The notes under the pieces were generated by a model. The model was not told where the DNA came from and searched no databases. It was given only the letters and a program-made list of their open reading frames with translations. This document shows, piece by piece, positions 35,691 to 46,333 of a stretch of DNA of 64,000 nt (positions within the stretch are counted from its first letter, which is position 1; every line of letters starts with the position of its first letter). This DNA comes from an uncultured Macellibacteroides sp. (GTDB taxonomy: Bacteria > Bacteroidota > Bacteroidia > Bacteroidales > Tannerellaceae). The stretch is from positions 806,001-870,000 of the forward strand of contig NZ_OY762974.1 of the NCBI RefSeq assembly GCF_963667135.1, written 5' to 3'. Position numbers and translations under genes: made by a program.

Positions 35691-36086
35691 TTAATAAACA
35701 TAACATAAAACTTCACCACCGATTTTCAAATCGCGGGCTTCTTTGTCTGTCATAACACCTTTAGAAGTAGAAAGAACAGCAATACCTAAACCATTCAATA
35801 CTCTTGGCATTTCTTTGTAACCAGTGTACCTACGTAAACCCGGAGAAGAAACTCTTTCGAGTTTCTTTATTGCGTTTACTTTGTTAACGGGGTCATACTT
35901 CAAAGCAATTTTAATTGTACCTTGAGGACCTTCTTCTACAAACTTAAAATTAAGAATGTAGCCCTTGTCAAAAAGGATCTTAGTGATCTCTTTTTTTAAA
36001 TTTGACGCCGGCACTTCTACAACTCTGTGCTTGGCTTTAATTGCATTACGCAATCTTGTCAAATAATCTGCAATAGGATCTGTCAT
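35691..36086 (-). CDS. rpsH: 30S ribosomal protein S8
   Basis: A 131-aa primary 16S-binding protein: DPIADYLTRLRNAIKAKH at the start and GLGIAVLSTSKGVMTDKEAR near the end. S8 represses the spc operon in Escherichia coli; no equivalent mRNA site could be identified here. The gap to rpsN is 58 bp. Confidence 0.98.
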   Translation of the reverse strand: MTDPIADYLTRLRNAIKAKHRVVEVPASNLKKEITKILFDKGYILNFKFVEEGPQGTIKIALKYDPVNKVNAIKKLERVSSPGLRRYTGYKEMPRVLNGLGIAVLSTSKGVMTDKEARDLKIGGEVLCYVY

Positions 36087-36144
36087 ATAATAAATAATTA
36101 AATTGATCCGGACTTCCGGACAATATTTAAACTAAAAAAAATTC

Positions 36145-36414
36145 TTACCAACTTGCTTTCTTTACACCAGGGATTAAACCATTTGATGCCATTTCACGAA
36201 ATTGGATACGAGAAACGCCGAACTGGCGTAAATAGCCTTTCGGACGACCTGTTATTTTGCAACGGTTGTGCAAACGTACGGGTGAAGCATTTTTGGGTAA
36301 AGCTTGTAAAGCTTCATAGTCGCCTGCGGCTTTAAGTTCAGCTCTTTTTGTAGCATATTTTGCTACAAGCTTAGCTCTCTTAACTTCACGGGCCTTCATC
36401 GATTCTTTAGCCAT
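36145..36414 (-). CDS. rpsN: 30S ribosomal protein S14 (long, zinc-free type)
   Basis: An 89-aa S14 with [17 protein letters not shown] and [20 protein letters not shown], ending [11 protein letters not shown]. The CxxC pairs of the short zinc-binding form are absent. It lies 6 bp after rplE. Confidence 0.97.
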   Translation of the reverse strand: MAKESMKAREVKRAKLVAKYATKRAELKAAGDYEALQALPKNASPVRLHNRCKITGRPKGYLRQFGVSRIQFREMASNGLIPGVKKASW

Positions 36415-36420
36415 ATCTAC

Positions 36421-36978
36421 TTAATCTTTTTTAATATTTTTAAAAGGCAAGCCAAATTCTCTCAATAGAGCATACCCTTCCTCATCTGTTTGCGCAGAGG
36501 TTACAAAGGTAATATTCATTCCCAATATTTTGGTAATACTGTCGATATTTATTTCAGGGAAAATAATTTGTTCCTGAATACCTAACGTATAATTACCTCT
36601 TCCATCGAACTTGCTTTCAATACCCTTGAAGTCGCGGATACGAGGAAGTGCAATACGAACAAGTCTTTCCAAAAATTCGTACATCTGCTCACGACGTAAT
36701 GTTACCATTACACCAATAGGCATTTTCTTACGAAGTTTGAAGTTTGAAATATCCTTTTTAGATACAGTAGCTACAGCTTTCTGACCTGTAATAGTCGTAA
36801 GTTCGCTGATAGCAATATCAATGATTTTCTTATCAGCAGAAGCCATTCCCAGACCTTGGTTGATAACAATCTTTTTCAAAACAGGAACTTGCATTACAGA
36901 CTTGTATTCAAATTCTTTCGTCAAAGCAGGAACAATGCGATCCTGATATTCTTTTTTAAGATTTGCAGTATTGCTCAT
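36421..36978 (-). CDS. rplE: 50S ribosomal protein L5
   Basis: A 185-aa 5S-rRNA-binding protein with [38 protein letters not shown] and [15 protein letters not shown]. It overlaps the end of rplX by one base. Confidence 0.98.
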   Translation of the reverse strand: MSNTANLKKEYQDRIVPALTKEFEYKSVMQVPVLKKIVINQGLGMASADKKIIDIAISELTTITGQKAVATVSKKDISNFKLRKKMPIGVMVTLRREQMYEFLERLVRIALPRIRDFKGIESKFDGRGNYTLGIQEQIIFPEINIDSITKILGMNITFVTSAQTDEEGYALLREFGLPFKNIKKD

Positions 36979-37298
36979 TACTTAATTTCCTCCCCTGATT
37001 TTTTTGAATAACGAACTAAAGCGCCTTCGGCGTTCAATTTACGTCCGATACGGGTAGCTTTTCCTGATTTAGGATCTACCACATTCAGATTTGAAATATG
37101 AACTGATGCTTCTTTCTTTTCAATTCCTCCTTGCGGATTCTTTGCATTAGGCTTGGTATGCTTTGATACCATATTAACACCTTCAACAACGGCACGTTGA
37201 TCAGCTACAATAACCTGTAGCACGCGACCTGTTTTACCTTTGTCTTCGCCAGTATTAACAAAAACTATATCGCCTTTTTTTATATGTAATTTACTCAT
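36978..37298 (-). CDS. rplX: 50S ribosomal protein L24
   Basis: A 106-aa KOW-domain protein: [43 protein letters not shown]. It helps start assembly of the large subunit. It lies 19 bp after rplN. Confidence 0.98.
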   Translation of the reverse strand: MSKLHIKKGDIVFVNTGEDKGKTGRVLQVIVADQRAVVEGVNMVSKHTKPNAKNPQGGIEKKEASVHISNLNVVDPKSGKATRIGRKLNAEGALVRYSKKSGEEIK

Positions 37299-37317
37299 TA
37301 CCTAAAGTTTTACAGAA

Positions 37318-37683
37318 TTAAAGTACTTCCGGTGCAAGTGAAACAATTTTCATATTTGCTAAACGAAGCTCTCTCGCTACCGGACCAAAAATACGACTTC
37401 CGCGAATATCACCACCGGCATTCAACAAAACGCACGCGTTATCATCGAAGCGGATGTATGAACCATCCTGACGACGAATTTCTTTTTTTGTACGAACGAT
37501 GATAGCTTTTGAAACTGCACCTTTCTTTACATCACTTGCAGGGATTACGCTCTTAATTGCTACTACAATTACATCCCCTACAGTGGCATAGCGCTTTCTT
37601 GTACCGCCTAAAACACGAATACATAAAGCTTCTTTTGCGCCACTGTTGTCACATACTACTAGTCTTGATTCTTGTTGTATCAT
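37318..37683 (-). CDS. rplN: 50S ribosomal protein L14
   Basis: A 121-aa protein: [27 protein letters not shown] at the start and [25 protein letters not shown] at the end. One base separates it from rpsQ. Confidence 0.98.
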   Translation of the reverse strand: MIQQESRLVVCDNSGAKEALCIRVLGGTRKRYATVGDVIVVAIKSVIPASDVKKGAVSKAIIVRTKKEIRRQDGSYIRFDDNACVLLNAGGDIRGSRIFGPVARELRLANMKIVSLAPEVL

Positions 37684-37684
37684 C

Positions 37685-37942
37685 TTACTTAGCTCTTTCG
37701 ATTATTTGAACTAATCTCCATCTCTTAGTCTTGCTCAAAGGACGAGTTTCCATAAGTTTTACAGTATCGCCAATTGTACATTCATTATTTTCGTCATGAG
37801 CATGATATTTCTTCGTTTTATTAACGAATTTACCATAAATGGGGTGTTTTTCCTTCCATTTAACAGCAACAGTGATGCTTTTTTCCATCTTGTTGCTTAA
37901 AACCACGCCCGTTCTTTCTTTTCTTAAATTTCTAGTTTCCAT
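37685..37942 (-). CDS. rpsQ: 30S ribosomal protein S17
   Basis: An 85-aa OB-fold protein: [48 protein letters not shown]. The ATG at 37942 was chosen because other Bacteroidota S17 proteins begin at this Met; an ATG three codons upstream directly abuts the rpmC stop. Confidence 0.96.
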   Translation of the reverse strand: METRNLRKERTGVVLSNKMEKSITVAVKWKEKHPIYGKFVNKTKKYHAHDENNECTIGDTVKLMETRPLSKTKRWRLVQIIERAK

Positions 37943-37951
37943 CAGGCTCAA

Positions 37952-38149
37952 TTATTTATTATTAAGTTCTCTGTAGCGCAATTCAGACTTCATGCGCGCA
38001 ATCGACCTGCGTTCTTGCTTAATCTGAGCAGGATTGTCAACAGGAGTAATGGTATGATTGATCTTTTTCAGATCATAAGCTGTAATTTCAGCTTCAACTC
38101 TTTCGAGTAACTCCTTTGTACTTAATTCTTTAATTTCTGCAATCTTCAT
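37952..38149 (-). CDS. rpmC: 50S ribosomal protein L29
   Basis: A 65-aa two-helix protein: MKIAEIKELSTKELLERVEAE and SIARMKSELRYRELN. It lies 5 bp after rplP, near the polypeptide exit region of the subunit. Confidence 0.97.
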   Translation of the reverse strand: MKIAEIKELSTKELLERVEAEITAYDLKKINHTITPVDNPAQIKQERRSIARMKSELRYRELNNK

Positions 38150-38154
38150 AACAA

Positions 38155-38589
38155 TTACGCATTTTGATTTTGAAAGTCATAATCACGTCTCACTACAAAC
38201 TTAGTAGTAACGGGAAGTTTTTGAGCGGCTAAGCGCAAAGCTTCTTTAGCTACATCGAAAGATACACCTTCAATTTCGAAAATAAGACGTCCTGGAGTAA
38301 CAGGTGCCACAAATCCTTCTGGCGAACCTTTACCTTTACCCATACGTACTTCTGCAGGCTTTTTAGTAATTGGCTTATCTGGGAAAATACGTACCCAAAC
38401 CTGACCCTGACGTTGCATGTAACGTGTTACAGCAATACGGGCAGCTTCAATCTGACGACCAGTAATCCATTTGGATTCTAAAGTCTTTATACCAAACGAT
38501 CCGAATGCCAGCTGGTTGCCACGTTGAGCTTCGCCCTTCATGCGACCTTTCTGCTGTCTTCTGAACTTTGTTTTTTTAGGTTGTAACAT
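38155..38589 (-). CDS. rplP: 50S ribosomal protein L16
   Basis: A 144-aa protein: [63 protein letters not shown]. It supports the A-site tRNA. It lies 19 bp after rpsC. Confidence 0.98.
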   Translation of the reverse strand: MLQPKKTKFRRQQKGRMKGEAQRGNQLAFGSFGIKTLESKWITGRQIEAARIAVTRYMQRQGQVWVRIFPDKPITKKPAEVRMGKGKGSPEGFVAPVTPGRLIFEIEGVSFDVAKEALRLAAQKLPVTTKFVVRRDYDFQNQNA

Positions 38590-38608
38590 CTCTTGTTTTT
38601 TCTAACGT

Positions 38609-39346
38609 TTAACGATTAGTTTTCTTTCTCTTGAAGTTCTTGTCTCTGTTGCCCGAGGTATTGCTGTCATTTCTGCGACCTGAATCTTTTGAAGCAGTAA
38701 ATGAAGGAGCAAGATCTCTCTTACCATACACTTCACCGCGACAAATCCAAACCTTAATACCAATCAAACCAACCTTTGTCAACGCTTCTCCCAAAGCATA
38801 ATCAATATCAGCTCTGAAAGTGTGCAACGGAGTTCTTCCTTCTTTATACATTTCTGAACGGGCCATTTCAGCACCATTCAAACGACCAGAGATTTGCACT
38901 TTAATACCTTCGGCACCCATTCTCATGGTAGCGGCAATAGCCATCTTGATAGCACGACGATATGCAATTTTTCCTTCTAGCTGACGTGCAATGTTGTTTG
39001 CTACAATAACTGCGTCTAATTCGGGTCTTTTTACTTCAAAGATGTTAATCTGAACTTCTTTATCAGTAATTTTTTTCAACTCTTCTTTCAACTTATCAAC
39101 TTCCTGACCACCTTTACCGATGATAATGCCCGGACGTGATGTGCAAACTGTTATTGTGATCAACTTAAGTGTACGCTCAATAACAATACGTGATACACTA
39201 GCCTTAGCCAGACGGGCGTTCAGATATTTACGGATCTTGCTGTCTTCCAACAAAGTTTCACCATAATTATTTCCGCCATACCAGTTAGAATCCCATCCAC
39301 GGATGATTCCTAAACGATTACTAATCGGATTAACTTTTTGTCCCAT
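38609..39346 (-). CDS. rpsC: 30S ribosomal protein S3
   Basis: A 245-aa protein at the mRNA entry tunnel: [20 protein letters not shown], a KH domain with [16 protein letters not shown], and the signature [21 protein letters not shown] basic, Asn/Ser-rich C-terminal extension ([17 protein letters not shown] and KRKKTNR) makes it longer than the minimal S3. Confidence 0.98.
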   Translation of the reverse strand: MGQKVNPISNRLGIIRGWDSNWYGGNNYGETLLEDSKIRKYLNARLAKASVSRIVIERTLKLITITVCTSRPGIIIGKGGQEVDKLKEELKKITDKEVQINIFEVKRPELDAVIVANNIARQLEGKIAYRRAIKMAIAATMRMGAEGIKVQISGRLNGAEMARSEMYKEGRTPLHTFRADIDYALGEALTKVGLIGIKVWICRGEVYGKRDLAPSFTASKDSGRRNDSNTSGNRDKNFKRKKTNR

Positions 39347-39352
39347 CTACAA

Positions 39353-39763
39353 TTAATTTTGACTATCGTTTGTACTACGTGTATCAACAAACAAGGTAAC
39401 GTGGTTCGAACGTTTACGAACTCGATAACCTCTTCCCTGAGGAGCTGGACGCATTCTCTTCAACATAGTAGCTGAATCTACTTGAATTGAAGACACGAAC
39501 AATTCTCCCGTTTCTGCTTTACGCTCATTCTTTTGCTCCCAATTTGCAATAGCTGAACGTAGCAATTTTTCTACTCTTGCAGAAGCTTCCTTGTTAGAAA
39601 ACTTCAAAACACCAAGTGCTCTGAAAACTTCCATTCCACGGATCATGTCTACTACTAGACGCATCTTACGTGGAGAAGTTGGCACATTTCGCAATTTTGC
39701 GAAATACATGGTCTTTTGGGCTTCTTTTCTTGCTTCGGCTGATATTCTTTTTCTAGCACCCAT
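39353..39763 (-). CDS. rplV: 50S ribosomal protein L22
   Basis: A 136-aa protein: [43 protein letters not shown] and the tunnel-lining loop [22 protein letters not shown]. The loop shows no obvious macrolide-resistance type change. Confidence 0.98.
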   Translation of the reverse strand: MGARKRISAEARKEAQKTMYFAKLRNVPTSPRKMRLVVDMIRGMEVFRALGVLKFSNKEASARVEKLLRSAIANWEQKNERKAETGELFVSSIQVDSATMLKRMRPAPQGRGYRVRKRSNHVTLFVDTRSTNDSQN

Positions 39764-39814
39764 TTTATTGATTCTTTTAATTTTCAGATTCCTGAATTCC
39801 TGTTACTACCGATA

Positions 39815-40084
39815 TTACTTTTTCTTACCACCGGAGTGACCACGGAAAGTACGTGTAGGAGAAAATTCTCCTAACTTATGACCAACCATGTTTTCGGTAA
39901 CAAAAACAGGAATAAATTTATTTCCATTATGAACTGCAATAGTATGGCCTACAAAATCAGGCGAAATCATTGAAGCTCTTGCCCATGTCTTTACCACAGC
40001 TTTTTTGCCTGACTCATTCATAGTCAAAACCTTTTTTTCAAGCTTGATATTGATATACGGGCCTTTTTTTAGCGAACGACTCAT
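39815..40084 (-). CDS. rpsS: 30S ribosomal protein S19
   Basis: An 89-aa protein: [58 protein letters not shown]. It sits in the head of the small subunit with S13. It follows rplB by 20 bp. Confidence 0.98.
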   Translation of the reverse strand: MSRSLKKGPYINIKLEKKVLTMNESGKKAVVKTWARASMISPDFVGHTIAVHNGNKFIPVFVTENMVGHKLGEFSPTRTFRGHSGGKKK

Positions 40085-40104
40085 AGTTTACTTAATTAAT
40101 CAGT

Positions 40105-40929
40105 TTACTTCTTTCTTCTAACCACAATATACTTTGAAGAATGCTTCTTAGGAGCTCTTGTCTTCAAGCCCTTAGCATATAAGCCCGTACGTGATCTAGG
40201 ATGACCTCCTGAAGCACGTCCTTCACCACCACCCATTGGGTGATCAACAGGGTTCATAACAACCCCACGGTTACGAGGACGACGGCCTAACCATCTAGAA
40301 CGACCGGCTTTCCCTGATTTTTCAAGACCATGGTCTGAATTGCCAACGCTACCAACAGTAGCTTTACAAGCTGCAAGAATTTTGCGTGTTTCTCCGGAAG
40401 GCATTCTTAAAATTACATAGCTACCTTCTCTCGAAGTAAGCTGTGCAAAAGCACCTGCCGAACGAACTAATTTAGCACCTTGTCCAGGACGTAATTCTAC
40501 GTTGTGAACAATTGTACCAACTGGAATATTTTGCAATGGCAAAGTATTTCCAACCTCAGGAGCTGCTTCGCTTCCTGAAACCACTGTCTGGCCAACTTCC
40601 AAGCCGTTTGGAGCAATAATATAGCTCTTTGCTCCATCAGCATAATACAATAAAGCAATACGTGAAGTACGATTGGGATCGTATTCGATTGTTTTTACTG
40701 TTGCAGGAATGCCATCTTTATTTCTCTTGAAATCGATAAATCTGTACTTTTGTTTGTGACCACCACCAATGTAGCGCATAGTCATCTTACCGGTATTGTT
40801 ACGACCGCCAGAACAATTTTTACCTGTTACAAGAGACTTCTCTGGTGTACTTGCAGTGATATTATCAAATGCACCAATAACTTTGTGTCTCTGCCCCGGT
40901 GTTGTGGGCTTTAATTTACGTATTCCCAT
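40105..40929 (-). CDS. rplB: 50S ribosomal protein L2
   Basis: A 274-aa primary 23S-binding protein needed for subunit joining. It has [16 protein letters not shown], an OB and an SH3-like domain and the signature [16 protein letters not shown] containing the conserved His near the peptidyl-transferase centre. Confidence 0.98.
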   Translation of the reverse strand: MGIRKLKPTTPGQRHKVIGAFDNITASTPEKSLVTGKNCSGGRNNTGKMTMRYIGGGHKQKYRFIDFKRNKDGIPATVKTIEYDPNRTSRIALLYYADGAKSYIIAPNGLEVGQTVVSGSEAAPEVGNTLPLQNIPVGTIVHNVELRPGQGAKLVRSAGAFAQLTSREGSYVILRMPSGETRKILAACKATVGSVGNSDHGLEKSGKAGRSRWLGRRPRNRGVVMNPVDHPMGGGEGRASGGHPRSRTGLYAKGLKTRAPKKHSSKYIVVRRKK

Positions 40930-40937
40930 TTTTCTTT

Positions 40938-41231
40938 TTAGATATTACTAAAGAAATCGATTGATTCTCCTTCTTTCAACGTTACGATTGCTTTCTTAAA
41001 AGATGCTTGTTTTCCGCTAATAACACCAGATTTGGTATAACGACTTTTCAACTTACCCGCATAGTTGATGGTGTTAACATCAACTACGGTTACGTTGTAC
41101 ATATCTTCGATCGCTTTCTTTATCTCTAACTTGTTGGCATCAGGAGAAACACGAAAACCATAGCGATTAGCCATCTTTTCAGTAATCGCTGTTTGTTTCT
41201 CTGTTACTATAGGTTTAATAATAATTCCCAT
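40938..41231 (-). CDS. rplW: 50S ribosomal protein L23
   Basis: A 97-aa protein: [45 protein letters not shown]. It forms the docking site for trigger factor and SRP at the tunnel exit. It follows rplD by 11 bp. Confidence 0.97.
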   Translation of the reverse strand: MGIIIKPIVTEKQTAITEKMANRYGFRVSPDANKLEIKKAIEDMYNVTVVDVNTINYAGKLKSRYTKSGVISGKQASFKKAIVTLKEGESIDFFSNI

Positions 41232-41242
41232 TATTTTACTCC

Positions 41243-41872
41243 TTATGCTTTAAATAAATTATCTATAACAGCAACAGAACTTTCAGTCAGCACCAAACTT
41301 GTAGCGTTAAGTACTGCGTATGTGTTTAGTTCAGAGGCTGTTATTACATTTGACTTCTCTAAATTACGAGCCGACAAATATACAAAATTATTTCTCTCTG
41401 ATAATACCAAAAGTAACTTTCCATCAGCCACTTTCAGATTTTTAGCAATTGCAGTAAATTCTTTTGTTTTAGGAGCTTCCATAGAGAAATCTTCCACTAC
41501 AACAATAGCATTTGTCTGCGCTTTATATGCCAATGCAGATTTACGGGCTAATCCTTTAACCTTTTTGTTTAGTTTGAACTCGTAATCTCTTGGTTTAGGA
41601 CCAAAAACACGTGCACCACCTACCAACAAAGGAGAATTAATATCACCGCGACGAGCTCCGCCACCACCTTTTTGCTTGATCAGCTTACGGGTACTACCTG
41701 AGAGTTCGCTTCTCTCTTTCGACTTATGAGTTCCCTGACGCTTGTTAGCCAAATGTTGTTTAACATCCAGATAAATTGCATGATCATTGGGTTCTATGCC
41801 GAAAATAGCATCATTCAAAGTTACCTTTCTTCCGGTATCTTCGCCTTTAATATTTAATACGCTCAGTTCCAT
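41243..41872 (-). CDS. rplD: 50S ribosomal protein L4
   Basis: A 209-aa protein. It has the RNA-binding extended loop [24 protein letters not shown] and [23 protein letters not shown]4 is the S10-operon repressor in Escherichia coli; no leader of that type was recognised. One base of overlap with rplC. Confidence 0.97.
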   Translation of the reverse strand: MELSVLNIKGEDTGRKVTLNDAIFGIEPNDHAIYLDVKQHLANKRQGTHKSKERSELSGSTRKLIKQKGGGGARRGDINSPLLVGGARVFGPKPRDYEFKLNKKVKGLARKSALAYKAQTNAIVVVEDFSMEAPKTKEFTAIAKNLKVADGKLLLVLSERNNFVYLSARNLEKSNVITASELNTYAVLNATSLVLTESSVAVIDNLFKA

Positions 41873-42489
41873 TACTTCTCAATTAATACGATTGAACCTT
41901 TTGCTCCTGGAACAGATCCTTTTACTAATAAAAGATTGTGCTCCGGCATCACCTTGATCACCTGAAGGTTTTGAACAGTTACACGTTCGTTACCCATCTG
42001 TCCGCCCATACGAGTTCCCTTAAAAACCTTTGCAGGATAAGAACAAGCACCAACACTACCCGGGGCACGCAAACGGTTATGCTGACCGTGTGTTGCTTGT
42101 CCAACACCGGCAAATCCGTGACGTTTTACAACGCCTTGGAAACCTTTACCCTTTGATGTTCCGATAACATCTACGAAACCTACACTTTCCAAATAATCTA
42201 CAGAGATAACATCTCCTAAATTATAAGAGGTTTCAAAATTTTTGAACTCGGCCAAGAATCTCTTGGGAGCTACGCCTGCTTTCTTAAAGTGGCCCATTTC
42301 AGGTTGTGTAGTGTGTTTCTCTTTTTTATCCTGGAAACCTAACTGCACAGCTTCATAACCATCATTTTCGAGAGTTTTGATCTGCGTAACAACACAAGGA
42401 CCCACTTCGATAACAGTGCATGGAAGATTCTTTCCCTCGGCACTGAAAACGGATGTCATTCCGATTTTTTTTCCTAATAATCCTGGCAT
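41872..42489 (-). CDS. rplC: 50S ribosomal protein L3
   Basis: A 205-aa protein: [18 protein letters not shown], then [29 protein letters not shown] and [15 protein letters not shown], the region that approaches the peptidyl-transferase centre. It follows rpsJ by 20 bp. Confidence 0.98.
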   Translation of the reverse strand: MPGLLGKKIGMTSVFSAEGKNLPCTVIEVGPCVVTQIKTLENDGYEAVQLGFQDKKEKHTTQPEMGHFKKAGVAPKRFLAEFKNFETSYNLGDVISVDYLESVGFVDVIGTSKGKGFQGVVKRHGFAGVGQATHGQHNRLRAPGSVGACSYPAKVFKGTRMGGQMGNERVTVQNLQVIKVMPEHNLLLVKGSVPGAKGSIVLIEK

Positions 42490-42509
42490 TTCACTTAATT
42501 TTTAAATAC

Positions 42510-42815
42510 TCACACTTTAATTTCAACTTCTACACCGCTGGGCAACTCCAGCTTCATCAATGCATCAACTGTTTTAGCAGTTGAGCTATAGATGTCAATT
42601 AATCTCTTGTAAGAAGAGAGTTCAAACTGCTCACGAGACTTTTTATTAACGAAAGTCGAGCGGTTCACAGTAAAAATACGCTTATGCGTAGGCAGAGGTA
42701 TAGGGCCGCTTACTACAGCACCGGTAGCCTTCACCGTCTTTACAATCTTCTCGGCAGACTTGTCTACAAGAGAATAATCATAAGACTTTAATTTAATTCT
42801 GATCTTTTGGCTCAT
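42510..42815 (-). CDS. rpsJ: 30S ribosomal protein S10
   Basis: A 101-aa protein: [49 protein letters not shown]. It is first of the S10 cluster, directly 21 bp after fusA; there is no tuf gene between them, which is the usual Bacteroidota arrangement. Confidence 0.98.
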   Translation of the reverse strand: MSQKIRIKLKSYDYSLVDKSAEKIVKTVKATGAVVSGPIPLPTHKRIFTVNRSTFVNKKSREQFELSSYKRLIDIYSSTAKTVDALMKLELPSGVEVEIKV

Positions 42816-42836
42816 ATTTATTTATATGTTTCTAAA

Positions 42837-44966
42837 TTATTTGATCAATTCTACGCGACCTTGAACCTCTGTCAAAACTTGTTTGGCAATTGAAGAAGAC
42901 ACTTCAGAATAATGAGAAAATTGCATAGATGAAGTAGCACGACCTGATGAAATGGTACGTAATGTCGTAACATAACCAAATGTTTCTGCCAAAGGTACTG
43001 TAGCTTTTACAATACGTGCACCTGTACGGCTTGATTCCATTCCTTCTACCTGACCACGACGTTTGTTCAAGTCAGAGATCACATCACCCATATTTTCTTC
43101 TGGGGTAACAACTTCAATTTTCATGATCGGTTCCATCAATGCAGGAGAAGCCTTTTCTGAAGCACTCTTGAATGCCTGGATAGCACAAATCTCGAAAGAC
43201 AACTGGTCAGAGTCAACCGGGTGGAAAGAACCGTCTATAACAGTAACTTTCAACTGATCTAATGGATAACCAGCAAGAACACCATTCTTCATTGCCTTTA
43301 AGAAACCTTTCTGAATTGAAGGAATAAATTCTTTTGGAATATTACCACCTTTTACTTCATCAACAAATTGCAATTCGCCTTCAAAAGCAGCATCTGCAGG
43401 TTCAACACGAACAATTATATCTGCAAACTTACCACGACCACCAGACTGCTTCTTGTAAACTTCACGAAGTTGAACTGATTTAGTAATAGCTTCTTTATAA
43501 GTAACCTGAGGACGACCTTGATTACATTCCACCTTAAACTCACGTCTCAAACGATCCACAATAATGTCAAGGTGAAGCTCACCCATACCACTAATTACAG
43601 TTTGACCGGTATCTTCGTTAGTTTGTACACGGAATGTTGGATCTTCTTCAGCCAATTTAGACAAGCCCATACCTAATTTATCCATATCCTTTTGAGTTTT
43701 AGGCTCAATAGCGATACCAATAACTGGTTCAGGGAAATCCATTGATTCCAAAGAAATCAGATTATTTTCATCACAAAGTGTATCACCTGTACGAATATCT
43801 TTAAATCCAACACCAGCACCAATGTCACCACAACCAATCACATCCTTAGGATTCTGTTTGTTTGAGTGCATCTGGAACAAACGTGAGATACGTTCTTTCT
43901 TACCAGAACGTACGTTGTATACATAAGAACCAGCAGGAAGTTCACCTGAATATACACGGAAGAAACAAAGACGACCTACATAAGGGTCAGTTGCAATCTT
44001 AAATGCCAAAGCACAAAGAGGTTCATCTCCTGTTGGGTGACGAGTGATAATCTTTTCTGGATCATCAGGATCAGTACCTTCAATTGCAGGGGTATCAGCA
44101 GGACTTGGTAAGTATGCACAAACTGCATCAAGCAATGTCTGCACACCTTTATTCTTGAATGAAGAACCACAAATCATCGGGTTAATCTGCATAGCAAGAG
44201 TACCCTTACGGATTGCATTTACGATTTCATCTTCAGTAATTGTTGAAGGATCTTCGAAATACTTTTCCATCAGCGTATCATCGCATTCAGCAAGAGTTTC
44301 AAGCATCTTGTCTCTCCATTCTTCCGCTTCTGCCAGTAAATCTGCAGAGATCGGTCCAACTTCGTATTCAGCACCCATAGTTTCATCATGCCAAAGGATA
44401 GACTGCATCTTAACAAGATCCACTACACCTTTGAAAGTTTCTTCAGCACCGATTGGGATCTGAATTGCACAAGGATTAGCACCTAAAACAGTCTTAACCT
44501 GGCTTACAACTTCATAGAAGTTGGCACCAGAACGGTCCATCTTATTTACGTAACCAATTCTTGGCACATTGTATTTGTCAGCCTGACGCCAAACTGTTTC
44601 AGATTGAGGTTCAACACCACCAACCGCACAGAAAGCAGCAACGGCACCATCAAGAATACGTAATGAACGCTCTACTTCTACAGTAAAGTCAACGTGTCCC
44701 GGGGTGTCAATCAGGTTAATTTTATATTTGTCGTTCAAAAAGTTCCAGAAAGTAGTAGTTGCAGCAGAAGTGATAGTAATACCACGTTCTTGCTCCTGCT
44801 CCATCCAGTCCATTGTTGCGGCACCATCATGCACCTCACCAATTTTGTGAGTCAAACCGGTGTAGAAAAGAATACGCTCAGAAGTCGTAGTCTTTCCGGC
44901 ATCGATATGCGCCATGATACCGATATTTCTAGTATACTTTAATAATTGATCTGAAGCTTTAGCCAT
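42837..44966 (-). CDS. fusA: Elongation factor G
   Basis: A 709-aa GTPase driving ribosomal translocation. GTP-binding motifs are G1 [10 protein letters not shown]2 RGITI, G3 DTPGHVDF and G4 NKMD; domain IV has [15 protein letters not shown] and domain V the C-terminal [20 protein letters not shown]. Length and all domains are normal. It lies between rpsG (20-bp gap) and rpsJ. Confidence 0.98.
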   Translation of the reverse strand: MAKASDQLLKYTRNIGIMAHIDAGKTTTSERILFYTGLTHKIGEVHDGAATMDWMEQEQERGITITSAATTTFWNFLNDKYKINLIDTPGHVDFTVEVERSLRILDGAVAAFCAVGGVEPQSETVWRQADKYNVPRIGYVNKMDRSGANFYEVVSQVKTVLGANPCAIQIPIGAEETFKGVVDLVKMQSILWHDETMGAEYEVGPISADLLAEAEEWRDKMLETLAECDDTLMEKYFEDPSTITEDEIVNAIRKGTLAMQINPMICGSSFKNKGVQTLLDAVCAYLPSPADTPAIEGTDPDDPEKIITRHPTGDEPLCALAFKIATDPYVGRLCFFRVYSGELPAGSYVYNVRSGKKERISRLFQMHSNKQNPKDVIGCGDIGAGVGFKDIRTGDTLCDENNLISLESMDFPEPVIGIAIEPKTQKDMDKLGMGLSKLAEEDPTFRVQTNEDTGQTVISGMGELHLDIIVDRLRREFKVECNQGRPQVTYKEAITKSVQLREVYKKQSGGRGKFADIIVRVEPADAAFEGELQFVDEVKGGNIPKEFIPSIQKGFLKAMKNGVLAGYPLDQLKVTVIDGSFHPVDSDQLSFEICAIQAFKSASEKASPALMEPIMKIEVVTPEENMGDVISDLNKRRGQVEGMESSRTGARIVKATVPLAETFGYVTTLRTISSGRATSSMQFSHYSEVSSSIAKQVLTEVQGRVELIK

Positions 44967-44986
44967 TGTTTATCTTTTTGCCTTAT

Positions 44987-45463
44987 TTAAAATCTAAAAT
45001 GAGCAAATGCACGGTTAGCTTCGGCCATACGGTGCATATCTTCTTTTCTCTTAAAAGAACCACCCTGGTTGTTAAAAGCGTCAACGATTTCTGCAGACAA
45101 CTTATCAGCCATAGTTTTTCCACCTCTCTTACGAGAGTACAGAATAAGGTTCTTCATAGAAACGGATTCTTTACGATCGGGGCGGATTTCAGTAGGTACC
45201 TGGAAAGTTGCACCACCTACACGGCGGGATTTCACTTCGACTTGAGGAGTAATATTGTCGAGTGCGGCTTTCCAAATTTCGAGAGCAGACTTCTCTTCGT
45301 TAGGCAATTTTTTCTTAACGATTTCCAGTGCGGAATAGAAAATTTCGAAGGCAGTATTTTTCTTGCCATCATACATTAAATGGTTAACGAATCTCGTAAC
45401 CTTAACATCACCGAAAACAGGATCCGGAAGGATCTGTCTTTTCTTTGGTTTTGCTTTTCTCAT
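44987..45463 (-). CDS. rpsG: 30S ribosomal protein S7
   Basis: A 158-aa primary 16S-binding protein: [56 protein letters not shown], and [11 protein letters not shown] at the end. It is preceded by a 153-bp spacer after rpsL, far longer than the other gaps in this run, where S7 autoregulates in Escherichia coli. Confidence 0.98.
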   Translation of the reverse strand: MRKAKPKKRQILPDPVFGDVKVTRFVNHLMYDGKKNTAFEIFYSALEIVKKKLPNEEKSALEIWKAALDNITPQVEVKSRRVGGATFQVPTEIRPDRKESVSMKNLILYSRKRGGKTMADKLSAEIVDAFNNQGGSFKRKEDMHRMAEANRAFAHFRF

Positions 45464-45616
45464 TTGTTTTCAAAAATTTTGTTCTTGTTCTTGGTTGCCT
45501 TAATTTTGTCTTCAACAGTTCCGCCGAACCATTTACTCAACCTGTAGCCTATCCAAATAAACTCAAACCAGCTTTAATACTAAAATTTAAATTCTCAGTT
45601 TGAAGGGATGTAATAA

Positions 45617-46036
45617 TTACTTCTTCTTTCCTTTAACAGGTGCTACGGGTGCTCCCTTTACTCCTGGTTTCGGACGTTTAGCTCCGTATTTTGAACGTCT
45701 TTGAGTACGTCCGTTAACGCCAGCTGTATCCAAGGTACCACGAACAATGTGATAACGTACACCAGGAAGGTCTTTTACACGACCACCACGAACCAATACG
45801 ATTGAGTGTTCTTGCAAGTTGTGTCCTTCTCCCGGAATGTAAGAGTTAACTTCTTTACCATTTGTTAAACGAACTCTGGCAACTTTACGCATTGCTGAAT
45901 TCGGCTTTTTCGGTGTTGTTGTATAAACTCTCACGCAAACACCACGTCTTTGAGGACATGAATCCAATGCAGGAGATTTACCCTTAACGACCAAAGTTTC
46001 CCTTCCTTTTCTAACTAATTGCTGAATTGTAGGCAT
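45617..46036 (-). CDS. rpsL: 30S ribosomal protein S12
   Basis: A 139-aa decoding-centre protein: [46 protein letters not shown]. Both lysines that are altered in classical streptomycin resistance (in TTPKKPNS and GRVKDLPG) are wild type. A Lys/Pro/Ala-rich tail ([17 protein letters not shown]) extends the C-terminus. It is the first gene of the translation run. Confidence 0.98.
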   Translation of the reverse strand: MPTIQQLVRKGRETLVVKGKSPALDSCPQRRGVCVRVYTTTPKKPNSAMRKVARVRLTNGKEVNSYIPGEGHNLQEHSIVLVRGGRVKDLPGVRYHIVRGTLDTAGVNGRTQRRSKYGAKRPKPGVKGAPVAPVKGKKK

Positions 46037-46099
46037 TTTTCTTCTTTTTAAACTTTGAATGTGTTATTATATATATCTATTTGTTTCAATTTCAGGCAG

Positions 46100-46130
46100 C
46101 AAAGGTACGTATTATTTACGTGAAACCAAA
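46100..46130 (-). promoter_or_regulatory. Promoter of the rpsL-rplQ translation operon
   Basis: On the minus strand TTTG (46127-46130) is followed after exactly 19 bp by TACCTTTG (46100-46107): a perfect match to the Bacteroidota consensus. The leader to the rpsL ATG is about 55-60 nt. The remainder of the 297-bp gap (46037-46333) is AT-rich and shows nothing else that I can name. Confidence 0.85.
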
Positions 46131-46333
46131 CAAGTTAGCCACTTATTTTCGCACTTCTCCCGCTAAAAACGGCACAAAGTTACACATTAGTTTCTGTTGA
46201 ACAACTGCCAACACATATATAATTCACATTATTTAAGAGAAATTAAATATATGCTTTTAAAAATAACAGATCCTGAGATTAAATAAATACGGCTATTGTT
46301 ATTCTAAAAGGATTCATTGAATGTCAAAAACAA

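Noticed and set aside
42816..42836. Missing tuf gene between fusA and rpsJ as a deletion
   Set aside because: Direct fusA-rpsJ adjacency is the normal order in Bacteroidota, so it is not unusual.
45617..46036. Streptomycin-resistance change in S12
   Set aside because: The two key lysines in TTPKKPNS and GRVKDLPG are wild type.
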